Below, one piece after another: positions 42,360-52,372 of a stretch of DNA of 64,000 nt. The stretch lies in the NCBI RefSeq assembly GCF_000721105.1, contig NZ_JOEV01000005.1, forward strand, positions 310,001-374,000. Reading direction: 5' to 3'. The notes under the pieces are model-generated. The model did not search any database and was not told the origin of the DNA. It was given only the letters and a program-made list of their open reading frames with translations. The position numbers and the translations under genes were made by a program. Source of the stretch: Streptomyces cellulosae (lineage in GTDB: Bacteria > Actinomycetota > Actinomycetes > Streptomycetales > Streptomycetaceae). Numbering within the stretch: the first letter of the stretch is position 1; each line of letters starts with the position of its first letter.

Positions 42360-43735
42360 GCGGCCGTGGACTCCGTCCCGCGACGGCGGGCGGGGAAAAC
42401 CCACGCCCGCAGGAGCAGGAATCGCAGGAGGGTCGCGGCCAGGTTGGCGGCGACAAGGACCACGAGCTCCGTGGGCCCCGCGGGCCGGGGGTCCACTTCG
42501 TGCAGCACGGCGAGGGAGCCGCTGGTGAGGGCCAGGCCGACCAGGAAGACCAGCAGGCCCTTGGCCTGGTGGCGCAGGGCACCGCCACGGCCGCGCAGCC
42601 CGAAGGTGAGCCGGCGGTTCGCGGCCGTGTTGGCGACCGCGCACACCAGCAGGGCCAGCGCGTTGGCTGCCTGAGGGCCCGCCGGCGGCCGCAACACCGC
42701 GTACAGCAGCACATATCCGAGAGTGCTCACGGCGCCCACGGCGCCGAAGCGCAGCAACTGGCCGGCCAGGCCGGTGCCCGCGTGGGCGGCGGTGCCGCGG
42801 CGCAGTCCGGCCGTCGACAGGGTGCCGCGGGCCAGATCACGGCCGATCCTCGCGATGCCACGCAGATCGGCCAGGGCGGTGGCGAGGAGGTCGACCCGGC
42901 TGTCGGGGTCGTCGACCCAGTCGACCGGCACCTCGTGGATGCGCAGCCCCGCCCGCTCGGCTATGACCAGCAGTTCGGTGTCGAAGAACCACCCCGAGTC
43001 CTTGACGAGGGGCAGCAGCCGCTCGGCGACATCGCGCCGCACCGCTTTGAAACCGCACTGCGCGTCGGAGAAACCCACGGAGAGGGCGGAGCGCAACAGG
43101 ACGTTGTAGCAGCGGGAGATGACCTCCCGCTTGGGGCCGCGCACCACCCGGGAACCACGGGCCAGCCGGGTGCCGATGGCGATGTCGGAGTGTCCGGAGA
43201 TCAGGGGGGCGACCAGCGGCAACAGCGCCGTCAGCTCGGTCGACAGGTCCACGTCCAGGTACGCGAGCACGGGCGCCCGCGACCCCGACCACGCCGCGTG
43301 CAGCGCCCCGCCCCGTCCCTTCTCGGGCAGCCGCAGCCACTGCGCCTCCGGCAGCTCGGCCGCCAACCGGGCCGCGATCCGCGGGGTTTCGTCGGTACTG
43401 GCGTTGTCCGCGACGGTGATGCGGAACGGGTACGGGAAGGTCTCGCGCAGGTGTGCGTGGAGCCGCCGTACGCTCCGCTCCAGGTCCGCCTCCTCGTTGA
43501 ACACGGGGACGACGATGTCCAGGACGGGCTCGCCGGGGGGCGCCGACACCGGTGCGCGCAGCGGCAGTCGGCCCATCAGGTGGTCCGTCGGGTGACCCAT
43601 CGGATGGCCCGTCGAACGGTTCGTCGAGAGGTCCGTCGAGCGGTCCGTCGGGCGGTCCGTCGGGCGGTCCGTCGGGCGGTCCGTCAGGTGATCAGTGGAG
43701 TGGCCTTTCACTGTGGCCGACTCGGATTTCGTCAC
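42356..43735 (-). CDS. GT2 polyprenyl-phosphate glycosyltransferase fused to GtrA-like membrane domain
   Basis: 459 residues from the chosen start. A repetitive Thr-Asp-Arg-Pro N-terminus (~10-45) precedes a GT2 domain (~75-320): VLDIVVPVFNEEADLERSV, TVADNASTDETPRIA, LAYLDVDLSTE (DxD) and SDAQCGFKAVRRD, typical of dolichol/polyprenyl-phosphate mannose or glucose synthases. Residues ~340-450 form four helices of the GtrA type (LRFGAVGAVSTLGYVLLYAV, ANTAANRRLTFG). The start is uncertain: GTG 43735 or 43780 both lack a strong ribosome-binding site, and a start after the repeats is possible. Coupled to the GT-C gene downstream. Confidence 0.87.
   Translation of the reverse strand: MTKSESATVKGHSTDHLTDRPTDRPTDRPTDRSTDLSTNRSTGHPMGHPTDHLMGRLPLRAPVSAPPGEPVLDIVVPVFNEEADLERSVRRLHAHLRETFPYPFRITVADNASTDETPRIAARLAAELPEAQWLRLPEKGRGGALHAAWSGSRAPVLAYLDVDLSTELTALLPLVAPLISGHSDIAIGTRLARGSRVVRGPKREVISRCYNVLLRSALSVGFSDAQCGFKAVRRDVAERLLPLVKDSGWFFDTELLVIAERAGLRIHEVPVDWVDDPDSRVDLLATALADLRGIARIGRDLARGTLSTAGLRRGTAAHAGTGLAGQLLRFGAVGAVSTLGYVLLYAVLRPPAGPQAANALALLVCAVANTAANRRLTFGLRGRGGALRHQAKGLLVFLVGLALTSGSLAVLHEVDPRPAGPTELVVLVAANLAATLLRFLLLRAWVFPARRRGTESTAA
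43579..43690. repeat. 12-bp tandem repeat (about 9 units) encoding a TDRP-type run
   Basis: ggtccgtcgggc and variants recur every 12 nt; the 43636-43690 part is nearly exact. On the minus strand it encodes TDRPTDRPTDRPTDRSTD near the GT2 N-terminus. Being a multiple of 3, it can vary in number without shifting the frame. Confidence 0.9.
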
Positions 43736-43863
43736 GTTATGTCCGTGTCTGTGGTCTGTCGCAGGGCATGCCGAAGTCACGCACGGCGTGGTGCGACGGG
43801 TGAGCGGAGATCTGTGGTGAGGCGGAGGTCGTGCCGGTGCCGGCGCCGGTTACGGCTTGTCGG

Positions 43864-44376
43864 TCAGGGGGTGGGCGGCGGGGAGAGCGTCGCCTCCGAG
43901 GTGGGCGGCGGGGTGGTCACGGAGCTGTCCGGATTCGAGGGAACCCTCGTCGAAGTCCCGGGCGTGGTGGGCACGTCGGTCGTGGCCCCGCTTCCTTCGA
44001 CGGGCGCGGTCGGCGTGTGGGACGGCGTCCCGCCCCCGCCGGCGGTCGCGTCGGCGGTTCCCGTGGGGGGTGGCATGGACGGCTCGGTCGGGGACCCGTC
44101 CGGCGTCCGGGTCGCGGAGGAGCTCGGGGCCGGACTCGTCGCGGGCCTCGGCAGCGGTGCCTGCGGCCTCGTCTCGACGGTGTCGTGGGGCAGCAGGAGG
44201 AGGCCGAGACCGAGTCCCGCGACGGCCAGGGCGGAGCCGACGGCCCGTTGAGCGACGCGGGCGCGGTGCCGGGCCCGGACGCCGGACCGCAGGCGCCGCT
44301 GATGCTGCGGCCCGAACGGGGTGTGTTCCTGGGAGTCGCGCATCATCCGCGCCAACTCCCCTTCGAAGTGATCCAT
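43864..44376 (-). CDS. single-pass membrane protein downstream of sigma factor (possible anti-sigma factor)
   Basis: 170 residues. A cytoplasmic N-terminus (MDHFEGELARMMRDSQEHTP, then an Arg-rich stretch) is followed by one helix (VGSALAVAGLGLGLLLLP, ~55-72) and a Pro/Thr/Ser-rich extracytoplasmic tail of ~95 residues. The N-terminal acidic DHFEGELARMMR segment and the position 10 nt after the SigE-family gene are usual for small regulators of these sigma factors, but no zinc-binding anti-sigma motif is present. ATG 44376 has an excellent AAAGGGAGG. A role in holding the sigma factor at the membrane is inferred from context only. Confidence 0.72.
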   Translation of the reverse strand: MDHFEGELARMMRDSQEHTPFGPQHQRRLRSGVRARHRARVAQRAVGSALAVAGLGLGLLLLPHDTVETRPQAPLPRPATSPAPSSSATRTPDGSPTEPSMPPPTGTADATAGGGGTPSHTPTAPVEGSGATTDVPTTPGTSTRVPSNPDSSVTTPPPTSEATLSPPPTP

Positions 44377-44386
44377 GGCCTCCCTT

Positions 44387-44893
44387 TCACCCCACCGGTT
44401 CGATGACATCGGCCAGGATCTTCCGCAGCCGCGCCACGCCGCGCGAGGCGTGGGACCGGGCCGTGCCCACGGGACACCCCAACACCGCCGCGACCTGCTT
44501 CTCGGGCAGGTCCTGGTAGTAGCGCAGCACCACCGCGGCACGCTGCCGCGGCGGCAACTGGGCCAGCGCGGCCTCCAGTCGCGAGCGCTCCGCCACCGCG
44601 GCGGAGACGTCTCCCGTGTCCGGCAGGTCGGGCAGTTGTTCGACCGGGCGCTCGCCCCACCAGCGCCGCCGCGCCGAACGGGCCGCCGCACGGGCCAGTA
44701 CCTTGCGTACGTAGGCCTCCGGCGCCTCCTCCGCGATCCTGGGCCAGACGAACCAGAGCTTGACCAGGGCCTCCTGGAGCAGGTCCTCGGCACGGTGCCG
44801 ATCGCCTCCCACGAGGAGACGGGCGAGGTGGAACAGCGCCGACCAGCGAGCTGCCACGAACCCGTCGAACCCCTCGGCTCGACCCTGCTCCAT
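44387..44893 (-). CDS. SigE-family ECF-type RNA polymerase sigma factor
   Basis: 168 residues. Region 2 (~5-70: FVAARWSALFHLARLLVGGD, HRAEDLLQEALVKLWFVWPR, APEAYVRKVLARAA) and region 4 (~105-165: LPPRQRAAVVLRYYQDLPEK, VAAVLGCPVGTARSHASRGV). The size and motifs are those of the SigE family (ECF41-independent, short forms common in Streptomyces). ATG 44893 is preferred because region 2 begins a few residues later and GGGGA lies upstream; the longer open frame adds unrelated sequence. A palindrome (TGATCCGGATCA) lies about 80 nt upstream. Followed after 10 nt by the membrane protein gene. Confidence 0.93.
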   Translation of the reverse strand: MEQGRAEGFDGFVAARWSALFHLARLLVGGDRHRAEDLLQEALVKLWFVWPRIAEEAPEAYVRKVLARAAARSARRRWWGERPVEQLPDLPDTGDVSAAVAERSRLEAALAQLPPRQRAAVVLRYYQDLPEKQVAAVLGCPVGTARSHASRGVARLRKILADVIEPVG

Positions 44894-45522
44894 CCGCACC
44901 GTCCCCGTTCCGACCAGCCCTTCACACTGGGAGAAAGACGGTGGGACCCCCACCACGATGCACTGCTCCCCTATGATCCGGATCACACCCGCGTCCGCTC
45001 TCCCCTCCTCCGGCTGCCTCAGCGCTCGGGCGCCGCTGCAACCGCGCCGCGTCCACGGACTCGGTGATCCGGGTGGTGCCGGAGAAGGTCAGGCAGCGCG
45101 GCCCGTCCGGGGTCGCGGCGATCAGCTGGGCGCAGCCGGGGAGCATGCCGGGTGTGGCCCGGCACGACCCCGCACTGCTGTCCGGAAGCTCGCCAGGCCC
45201 GCGGAGTTGCGTCCCAGGTCCGCCGGTTCGGGGGCATCGTCGATCCACTGCCGCTGCTCACGGACCATCGCCCCGTCGACGTCCTTGCAGGCGCGGGCGG
45301 GCTCACCTCGCAGCCGTGGTCCGGCGGCCCGCTGGTGCGGTCAGCAGCTGACACGGTGTTCGAACTGTTCGTGCAGCGCGGGGTCGTCGGACGGGCCGGG
45401 GCGGCGTCGGCGGGGGTGCTCACGGTGGGCCGGGACCAGGCCGGCGGGACAGGCGGCGCGGACGGCGCCGGCCGCTGTCCGCCCCGCCGACGCGATCCGC
45501 CCGGCGTTCCCCGTCCCTTTCG
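44894..45522. other. 629-bp region without a supported gene; possible decayed coding remnant
   Basis: No intact gene can be supported. On the minus strand, from about 45270 to 45165, one frame reads MVREQRQWIDDAPEPADLGR and continues plausibly (NSAGLASFRTAVRGR); from about 45165 to 45050 a second frame reads MLPGCAQLIAATPDGPRCLT and TRITESVDAARL. The two would join through a single frameshift, suggesting the wreck of a secreted or regulatory gene of unknown family. The upstream part of the frame is closed by TGA. The sigma-factor promoter lies at the left end. Confidence 0.35.
44974..44985. promoter_or_regulatory. palindrome TGATCCGGATCA upstream of the sigma-factor gene
   Basis: A perfect 12-bp palindrome 81 nt before the sigma-factor start; possible operator, regulator unknown. 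Confidence 0.35.
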
Positions 45523-47163
<1,641 letters not shown>

Positions 47164-47665
47164 GCCCGCTCCCACACATCGTTCGACCTACGGTGACGCC
47201 CCCATCCTTCCCCGTCACGGCCCCGTTCCGCGAGTCCGCCGCCCGCACACCGGGGTAACCGCATGGGGAGGAGCGGCTGCCGATCGGCGGCGGCCACCCT
47301 CGGAGCGCGCCGACTGGACGCGGAGCGACCGGAATTGCTCCCGACTCGGGCACGGACACCCACGAGTTCCGGACCGGCCGGTTCACCGTCGATGCCGGGG
47401 AACGGGCGCGGGGTGAGGTGCCGCGAGGTCCGGGGTGGGAGGCGCCCCGCCCGCCGGTCGGCAGCGCCCCTCCCGCAGCGGCGTTCGCCACCCGGTCCCG
47501 TCCCCGGCTCCCGCACCGGGCACGACGAGCGGGACGAGCACACCGGCTCCGGCCGAACGTCCGCCGCACCACCGACCGGCTGGACGAGTTCCCGCCACGC
47601 ACACGGCTCCGGTGTACGCCCGGTGTCCGGGGTTTGAGCTGCGCTGAAGCGTGTACGCGAAGGGC
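47164..47665. other. 502-bp region without a supported gene
   Basis: Divergent gap between pgm and the CYTH-CHAD gene. Open frames here have no start with a ribosome-binding site and read as Arg/Pro-rich low-complexity sequence. No terminator, repeat or clear operator was seen; promoters for both flanking genes must lie in it. Confidence 0.5.
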
Positions 47666-49204
47666 ATGGTCCAGTCGACACGAGAGACAGAGCGAAAGTA
47701 CGCGGCCCCGGCGGCCGACGACACCTCCTGGCTGCCGGACCTCACCGGCGTGGACGGCATCGCGTCCGTCGTGGACCGGGGCACCGACGACCTCGACGCC
47801 GTGTACTACGACACCGTGGATCTGCGTCTGACCGGCACCTCGGCCACCCTGCGCCGCAGGACCGGCGGGGCGGACGCGGGCTGGCACCTGAAGCTGCCGC
47901 TGTCCGGTGACAGCCGGGAGGAAGTACGCGCCCCGCTCTCCGACACGGTTCCGGACGATCTGCGTGACCTGGTGATCTCACGGACCCGGGACGCGGAACT
48001 GGTGCCGGTCGTGCGCCTGCGCACCGAGCGCCACCGGCACGAGCTCGTCGACGCCGACGGCAACGCACTGGCCGAGTTGAGTGTCGACGCCGTCGAGGCT
48101 GCTTCCCTGCTCGCGGGGGCCACGCGCGCCTCATGGACGGAACTGGAGGTCGAACTCGCCGAGGACGCCGGCCCCGAGGTGCTGAAGGCCGTGGACAAGG
48201 CACTGCGCAAGGCCGGCGTCGAGCGGGAGTCCGCGCCGTCCAAGCTCGCCCGGGCGCTGGAGGAGACGGCGGCGGGCGCGCCCCGCCTGCCCGACCCGCG
48301 CGCCGAGACAGTGGTCGAAGGCTCGGCCGGCGACCTGGTCCTCCGGTACCTGGAGCAGCAGGTGCGGACCCTGGTGGACCTCGATCCCGCGGTGCGCCGG
48401 AACCGGCCCGACTCGGTGCACCGGATGCGGGTCGCCTGCCGTCGACTGCGGAGCGTGCTGCGGTCCTACCGTTCGGTCCTGGACCGCGAGGCGACCGACC
48501 CCGTCCGCGAGGAGCTCACGTGGCTGGCCGGTGAACTGGGCGCCGAACGCGACCACGAGGTGCTCGAGAAACGGCTCAGCTCGGCTGTCGAGGCCCTCCC
48601 GCGGGAACTGGTCCTGGGGCCCGTCACCGCACGACTCCGGGCGTGGCACGTGACCAAGGACGCCGAGGCCCGCACACGCGCACAGGACGCCCTCGCGTCG
48701 CCCCGCTACCTGTCCCTGCTGGACTCATTGGCCGGCCTGACCGCACGTCCGCCGCTGCGTCGCAAGGCCGCCCGGAAGCCGAAGGCCGTGCTGGCCAAGA
48801 CCGTCCTCGAGGAGTACGACCGGTTCGCCGGCCGTGTCCGGACGGCCCTGCAGACGTCGCCCGGGGCGGACCGGGACACGGCGCTCCATCAGGCGGGCAA
48901 GGCGGCGAGGAAGGCCCGCTACGCGACGGAACCGGCCCGTGCCTCGCTCGGCAGGCCCGCCAAGCGTCTCGGCAAGCGCGTCAAGGCCGTCCAGAAGGTC
49001 CTCGAGGACCACCAGGACAGTGTGGTGTCCCGGGACGAGCTGCGCCGTATGGCGGTGGCGGCGGGCGCGGCGGGTGAGGCGGGCTTCACCTGGGGGCTGC
49101 TGTACGGCCGGGAACAGGCGGTGGCCGGCGAACGGCAGCGAGAGCTGCCGGGGGTGTGGGCCCGCGCGTCGGACCCCGCGCTGCGCAGGGCTCTCAAGGT
49201 CTGA
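47666..49204 (+). CDS. CYTH-CHAD domain protein
   Basis: 512 residues, cytoplasmic. N-terminal CYTH domain (~1-205) with the phosphate-binding ETERKYA motif near residue 7, LRRRTGG, WHLKLPL and alternating charged strands of the triphosphate tunnel. C-terminal CHAD domain (~225-505) of helical repeats rich in His/Arg: DSVHRMRVACRRLRSVLRSY, ALHQAGKAARKARYATE and RLGKRVKAVQKVLEDHQDSV. CYTH domains hydrolyse inorganic triphosphates; CHAD domains bind polyphosphate. The start is between GTG 47651 and ATG 47666; the latter keeps the ETERKY motif at the family position. Divergent from pgm. Confidence 0.94.
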   Translation: MVQSTRETERKYAAPAADDTSWLPDLTGVDGIASVVDRGTDDLDAVYYDTVDLRLTGTSATLRRRTGGADAGWHLKLPLSGDSREEVRAPLSDTVPDDLRDLVISRTRDAELVPVVRLRTERHRHELVDADGNALAELSVDAVEAASLLAGATRASWTELEVELAEDAGPEVLKAVDKALRKAGVERESAPSKLARALEETAAGAPRLPDPRAETVVEGSAGDLVLRYLEQQVRTLVDLDPAVRRNRPDSVHRMRVACRRLRSVLRSYRSVLDREATDPVREELTWLAGELGAERDHEVLEKRLSSAVEALPRELVLGPVTARLRAWHVTKDAEARTRAQDALASPRYLSLLDSLAGLTARPPLRRKAARKPKAVLAKTVLEEYDRFAGRVRTALQTSPGADRDTALHQAGKAARKARYATEPARASLGRPAKRLGKRVKAVQKVLEDHQDSVVSRDELRRMAVAAGAAGEAGFTWGLLYGREQAVAGERQRELPGVWARASDPALRRALKV

Positions 49205-49215
49205 CGGCGAAACCT

Positions 49216-50292
49216 TCAGCTCTCTTCGGGCTTGCGCCATATCTCCTCGGGCTCGCGCTGTGTCCGCTCGGCCTCGCGCTGTTCTCTCCCGGGCTCGTGC
49301 CGGGCCGGGCCGGTGTCTCCCGGTGGTGCAAGGCGTGGTGTGTCGCCTGCCGTGAGGTGTTCCACGACCTCCACCAGCTCCTGGCAGGCCTGCTCCACCG
49401 AACGCCTCGTGTTGCGCTGCTCGGTGATCACGGCCGAGAGAAGGAGGGCGGTCAGCGCCATGGTGCCGTTGAACGCCTGCAGTTTGATCATGATCTCGAT
49501 GCGGGTCAGCCTCGCGAAGGGACCGACCTCCTGGGTCGCGGCGACGGTGGCCATGACGGACGTGAACAGGGCGCACAGCATGCTGCCGACGAGCTGGAAG
49601 CGCAGGGCGGCCCAGATCAGCAGCGGGAAGGCGAGGAACAGCAGGCCGGAAGCGTGGCGCGTGGCCAGCGGTACGACCGCGCAGGCGACGACCGTAAGCA
49701 CCGCGGCCTCCTTCCAGCGGGCCACCGGCAAGGGCCGACGGGCGCGGTGCAGCAACAGCAGGAGGGGCGTGACGATCAGGACGCCCATCGCGTCGCCGAC
49801 CCACCACGCCAGCCACACCTCCCAGAAGTCGTCCGCGTCGACCCGGTCGGCGAGCCGGAGCATCCAGACGCCCACCGTGGCGCTGACGAGCATGGCCGTG
49901 AGGGCGCCCAGGAACACCAGGGCGACGCCGTCGCGCAGTCTGCTGAGGTCGGTGCGGAAGCCCACCCGGCGCAGCATGAGGCACGCGCAGACGGGGGCGG
50001 CGGTGCTGCCCACCAGGTTGCCGAGCACGTCGGGCCGCAGTGAGGTGATGTGCAGGACGACGAGCAGGACGCCCAGCGTGATGCCGGGCCACACCCGCAA
50101 CCCGAAGATCAGCAGGCAGGCCACCGCGACGCCCGTGGGCGGCCAGATCGGGGTGAACATCGCGCCCTCGACGACCAGGGGCCGCAGCAGTCCGAGGCGC
50201 CCCGCGGCGTAGTAGCAGGCGGCCACCGCCAGCGTCCGGAGGGCGAAGACGCCAGTTCGGCGCAGATCCTCGGTAGCCACCACACCAGCCAT
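49216..50292 (-). CDS. MASE1-domain membrane sensor without output domain
   Basis: 358 residues. Eight or more transmembrane helices (~10-300) of the MASE1 type: LRTLAVAACYYAAGRLGLL, FTPIWPPTGVAVACLLIFGL, VWLAWWVGDAMGVLIVTPLL and LIWAALRFQLVGS are characteristic. MASE1 usually precedes a kinase, cyclase or phosphatase; here it is followed only by a short helix (~305-325) and a charged, Gln/Glu/Arg-rich tail. The tail is encoded by a glutamate-arginine repeat (REQREAERTQREPEEI). The RsbU-type phosphatase gene lies 50 nt upstream in the same direction, so the sensor and output may be separate proteins. Ligand unknown. Confidence 0.88.
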   Translation of the reverse strand: MAGVVATEDLRRTGVFALRTLAVAACYYAAGRLGLLRPLVVEGAMFTPIWPPTGVAVACLLIFGLRVWPGITLGVLLVVLHITSLRPDVLGNLVGSTAAPVCACLMLRRVGFRTDLSRLRDGVALVFLGALTAMLVSATVGVWMLRLADRVDADDFWEVWLAWWVGDAMGVLIVTPLLLLLHRARRPLPVARWKEAAVLTVVACAVVPLATRHASGLLFLAFPLLIWAALRFQLVGSMLCALFTSVMATVAATQEVGPFARLTRIEIMIKLQAFNGTMALTALLLSAVITEQRNTRRSVEQACQELVEVVEHLTAGDTPRLAPPGDTGPARHEPGREQREAERTQREPEEIWRKPEES

Positions 50293-50342
50293 GAGACACC
50301 GGTGCCGTCGTCCGTGCGAGGCGGGCGGCCCGCGGTGCCGCC

Positions 50343-51173
50343 CTACGGCTGAACGTCGGGCCCGTCGTAGCCGAGGACCAGCACCGCGGCGTCGTCCTCG
50401 TGCCCCACGCGGTCGGCGCCCTTGATCACGGCTGCGGCGAGCGAGTCCGCCGTCATGCCCGCCACGGCGGCGACACCCGCGAGCCGGACCACCTGGTCCA
50501 GCCCCTCGTCGACCTCCAGCAGGGGGCCTTCCACCACACCGTCCGTGAGGAGGACGAACATTCCGCCCGTGGTGAGCCGGTGCCGGGTCACCGGGTAGGT
50601 CGTCCCGGGCTGGATGCCGAGGGGCGGACCCCCGGTCCCGTCGACGATCCCGGACCGCCCGTCCGCGGTGGCCCAGACGCAGGGGACATGTCCGGCCCGG
50701 GCGCCCTCCAGCACGCCGGTGGAGGGGTCGAGGCGCATGAAGGTGCAGGTGGCGAAGAGTTCGGTGCCGAGGGACAGGAGCAGGTCGTTCGTCCGGGTCA
50801 GGAGTTCTCCGGGTTCGCTCGTGACGGAGGCGAGCGCGCGCAGACCGACCCGTACCTGGCCCATGAAGGCGGCGGCCTCGATGTTGTGGCCCTGCACGTC
50901 ACCGATCGACAGCCCGATGCGCCCGTCGGGCATGGTGAAGGCGTCGTACCAGTCGCCGCCCACGTTCAGTCCGTGGCAGGCCGGTGCGTAGCGGACCGCG
51001 AGGTGGTAGCGGGGCGCCGCCGGCATCTCGGCGGGAAGCATGTCGCGCTGCAGCGCGATGGCCAGCTCGACCCGGGAGCGCTGCACCTCCGCGTGTTCGC
51101 GCGCCTGCGCCGTCAGCGACCCGAGCCTGGTCAGCAGCTCGTCGCCGTCGTCCGTGCGGCGCTTGCGCGGCAT
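50343..51173 (-). CDS. SpoIIE/RsbU-family serine phosphatase
   Basis: 276 residues. A short N-terminal coiled segment (~10-45: TRLGSLTAQAREHAEVQRSR) precedes the PP2C domain (~45-270): ALQRDMLPAEMP, YAPACHGLNVGGDWYDAFTM, LSIGDVQGHNIEAA, VLLTDGVVEGP, and EDDAAVLVLGY carry the metal aspartates. It would dephosphorylate a STAS anti-sigma antagonist. No sensory domain is attached; the MASE1 protein encoded next is the likely membrane partner. ATG 51173 follows CTGGAG. This is the third SpoIIE-type phosphatase in the window. Confidence 0.93.
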   Translation of the reverse strand: MPRKRRTDDGDELLTRLGSLTAQAREHAEVQRSRVELAIALQRDMLPAEMPAAPRYHLAVRYAPACHGLNVGGDWYDAFTMPDGRIGLSIGDVQGHNIEAAAFMGQVRVGLRALASVTSEPGELLTRTNDLLLSLGTELFATCTFMRLDPSTGVLEGARAGHVPCVWATADGRSGIVDGTGGPPLGIQPGTTYPVTRHRLTTGGMFVLLTDGVVEGPLLEVDEGLDQVVRLAGVAAVAGMTADSLAAAVIKGADRVGHEDDAAVLVLGYDGPDVQP

Positions 51174-51758
51174 TGATCGCTCCAGGAGGAGGCCGGGCCG
51201 TTCGGGGCGATGTCCCCAAACAGTTCCTTATCGGATGATAGCGATGCCGGAGACACGGCCCGGGATCCTCGGCTCACCGCTGCCCCGTCCATGACGCACC
51301 CCGCGTGGGCCCGGGTCAGTGACCGCGCGTTCTGTTCCATGATCCGTATGCCCCCGCGACGTCGAGGTGTCACCCGCTACCCGGCGCTCCGCCCCTCGGC
51401 CCATCGCTCCCCTCGCCGTGGTGTGCCCGGCCCTCGTTCGGTGTGCGGGGCGGGGCGCGGCAGGAGTCGCGGTGGGAGCGGCAGGAGTCGCGGGCCGCAC
51501 CGGAGCACCGCGCGGCAGGACGTATGCGCCGAGCGGGGTCATCAGTCCCTCGCCGCCGACTGATTCCGGCCTGTCGCCCTGCCTTGCGTCCCTCCCCTGA
51601 TCGGCGGAGTGCGGGTGCGCGAGGGTGGCGCCGTTCGCCCGTGTGAGCGCCTTGAGTGGTGGGATCGCCGGGGCTGATTGACGGTGGATCACGTCGAGGC
51701 CGGGTCAGTCCAGCTGACGTGACGCCAGCTGCCCGTGCCGAGACGAAAGGAACCACGG
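51174..51758. other. 585-bp region without a supported gene, with a 21-bp-period duplication
   Basis: Open frames here are low-complexity and lack credible starts. gcggcaggagtcgcgg occurs at 51457-51472 and 51478-51493. The right end contains the promoter region and GAAAGG site of the next gene. Divergent promoters are expected. Confidence 0.5.
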
Positions 51759-52247
51759 ATGCGCTCCACACGCACGTTCCTGGGCCTCGCGGCCGCCTCC
51801 GCCGTCCTCGCGATCGCCGCACCCGGCGCCTACGCGGGCGACAGCGACTGGGACCACGGGGACTCTTCGTACAGCAAGGAGCACGGCAAGGACGGCAAAC
51901 ACGACGCGCCTCACGGCGGGATGCACACGGGTGGCGGCGCGCTCACCGCGGTGAACGACGACGAGTGGGGCACCGCCAAGGACCCGAAGTACGACCCTGA
52001 GACCTACAAGGACAAGCAGGACGTGACCCCGAAGGACCCCAAGCAGGACCCGGAGACGTACAAGGAGCACGACTACCAGAAGGACTCGTACGGCAGTGAC
52101 CACGAGAAGCCGCACGGTGGGATCCACACCGGTGGCGGCGCGCTCGCCTCGCCGGGCATGACCGGGGCCGGCCTGGCCGTCCTGGGCGTCGCCGCGGCCG
52201 GACTGTACGCGGCTCGCCGCAACCGGTCGTCCGGAAGCATGGCCTGA
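51759..52247 (+). CDS. exported repeat protein with C-terminal membrane anchor
   Basis: 162 residues. Signal peptide (~1-27, ending AYA-G), then a very acidic/Lys/His/Tyr-rich hydrophilic body with two kinds of repeats: HGGMHTGGGAL (~55) and HGGIHTGGGAL (~120), and KDPKYDPETYK / KDPKQDPETYK (~75 and ~90). A C-terminal helix (GLAVLGVAAAGLYAA, ~140-154) and RRNR tail follow, the shape of a membrane- or wall-anchored surface protein. No LPxTG or LAxTG motif is present before the helix; the nearest is ASPGMTG. ATG 51759 follows GAAAGG. The class F sortase gene is 126 nt downstream. Function unknown; the His pairs suggest metal binding. Confidence 0.75.
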   Translation: MRSTRTFLGLAAASAVLAIAAPGAYAGDSDWDHGDSSYSKEHGKDGKHDAPHGGMHTGGGALTAVNDDEWGTAKDPKYDPETYKDKQDVTPKDPKQDPETYKEHDYQKDSYGSDHEKPHGGIHTGGGALASPGMTGAGLAVLGVAAAGLYAARRNRSSGSMA

Positions 52248-52273
52248 GCCATGCCGGACGCGATAGCAGCCGA

Positions 52274-52306
52274 GGCCGCCGCCCCCCGCACCGCAAGGCG
52301 GCGGCC
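52274..52306 (+). terminator. 10-bp stem-loop between surface protein and sortase genes
   Basis: ggccgccgcc (52274-52283) pairs exactly with 52297-52306. It may only partly stop transcription, as the sortase gene follows at once. Confidence 0.6.
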
Positions 52307-52372
52307 CGGCCCGCGCTCCGCGTTCCGCTTCCTCCGAGCTGCCGTGCCCGAGTGAGAGTGAGGTGCTGTCCG

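Noticed and set aside
47263..47637. Plus-strand frame between pgm and the CYTH-CHAD gene
   Set aside because: Low-complexity Arg/Pro/Ser sequence without ribosome-binding site.
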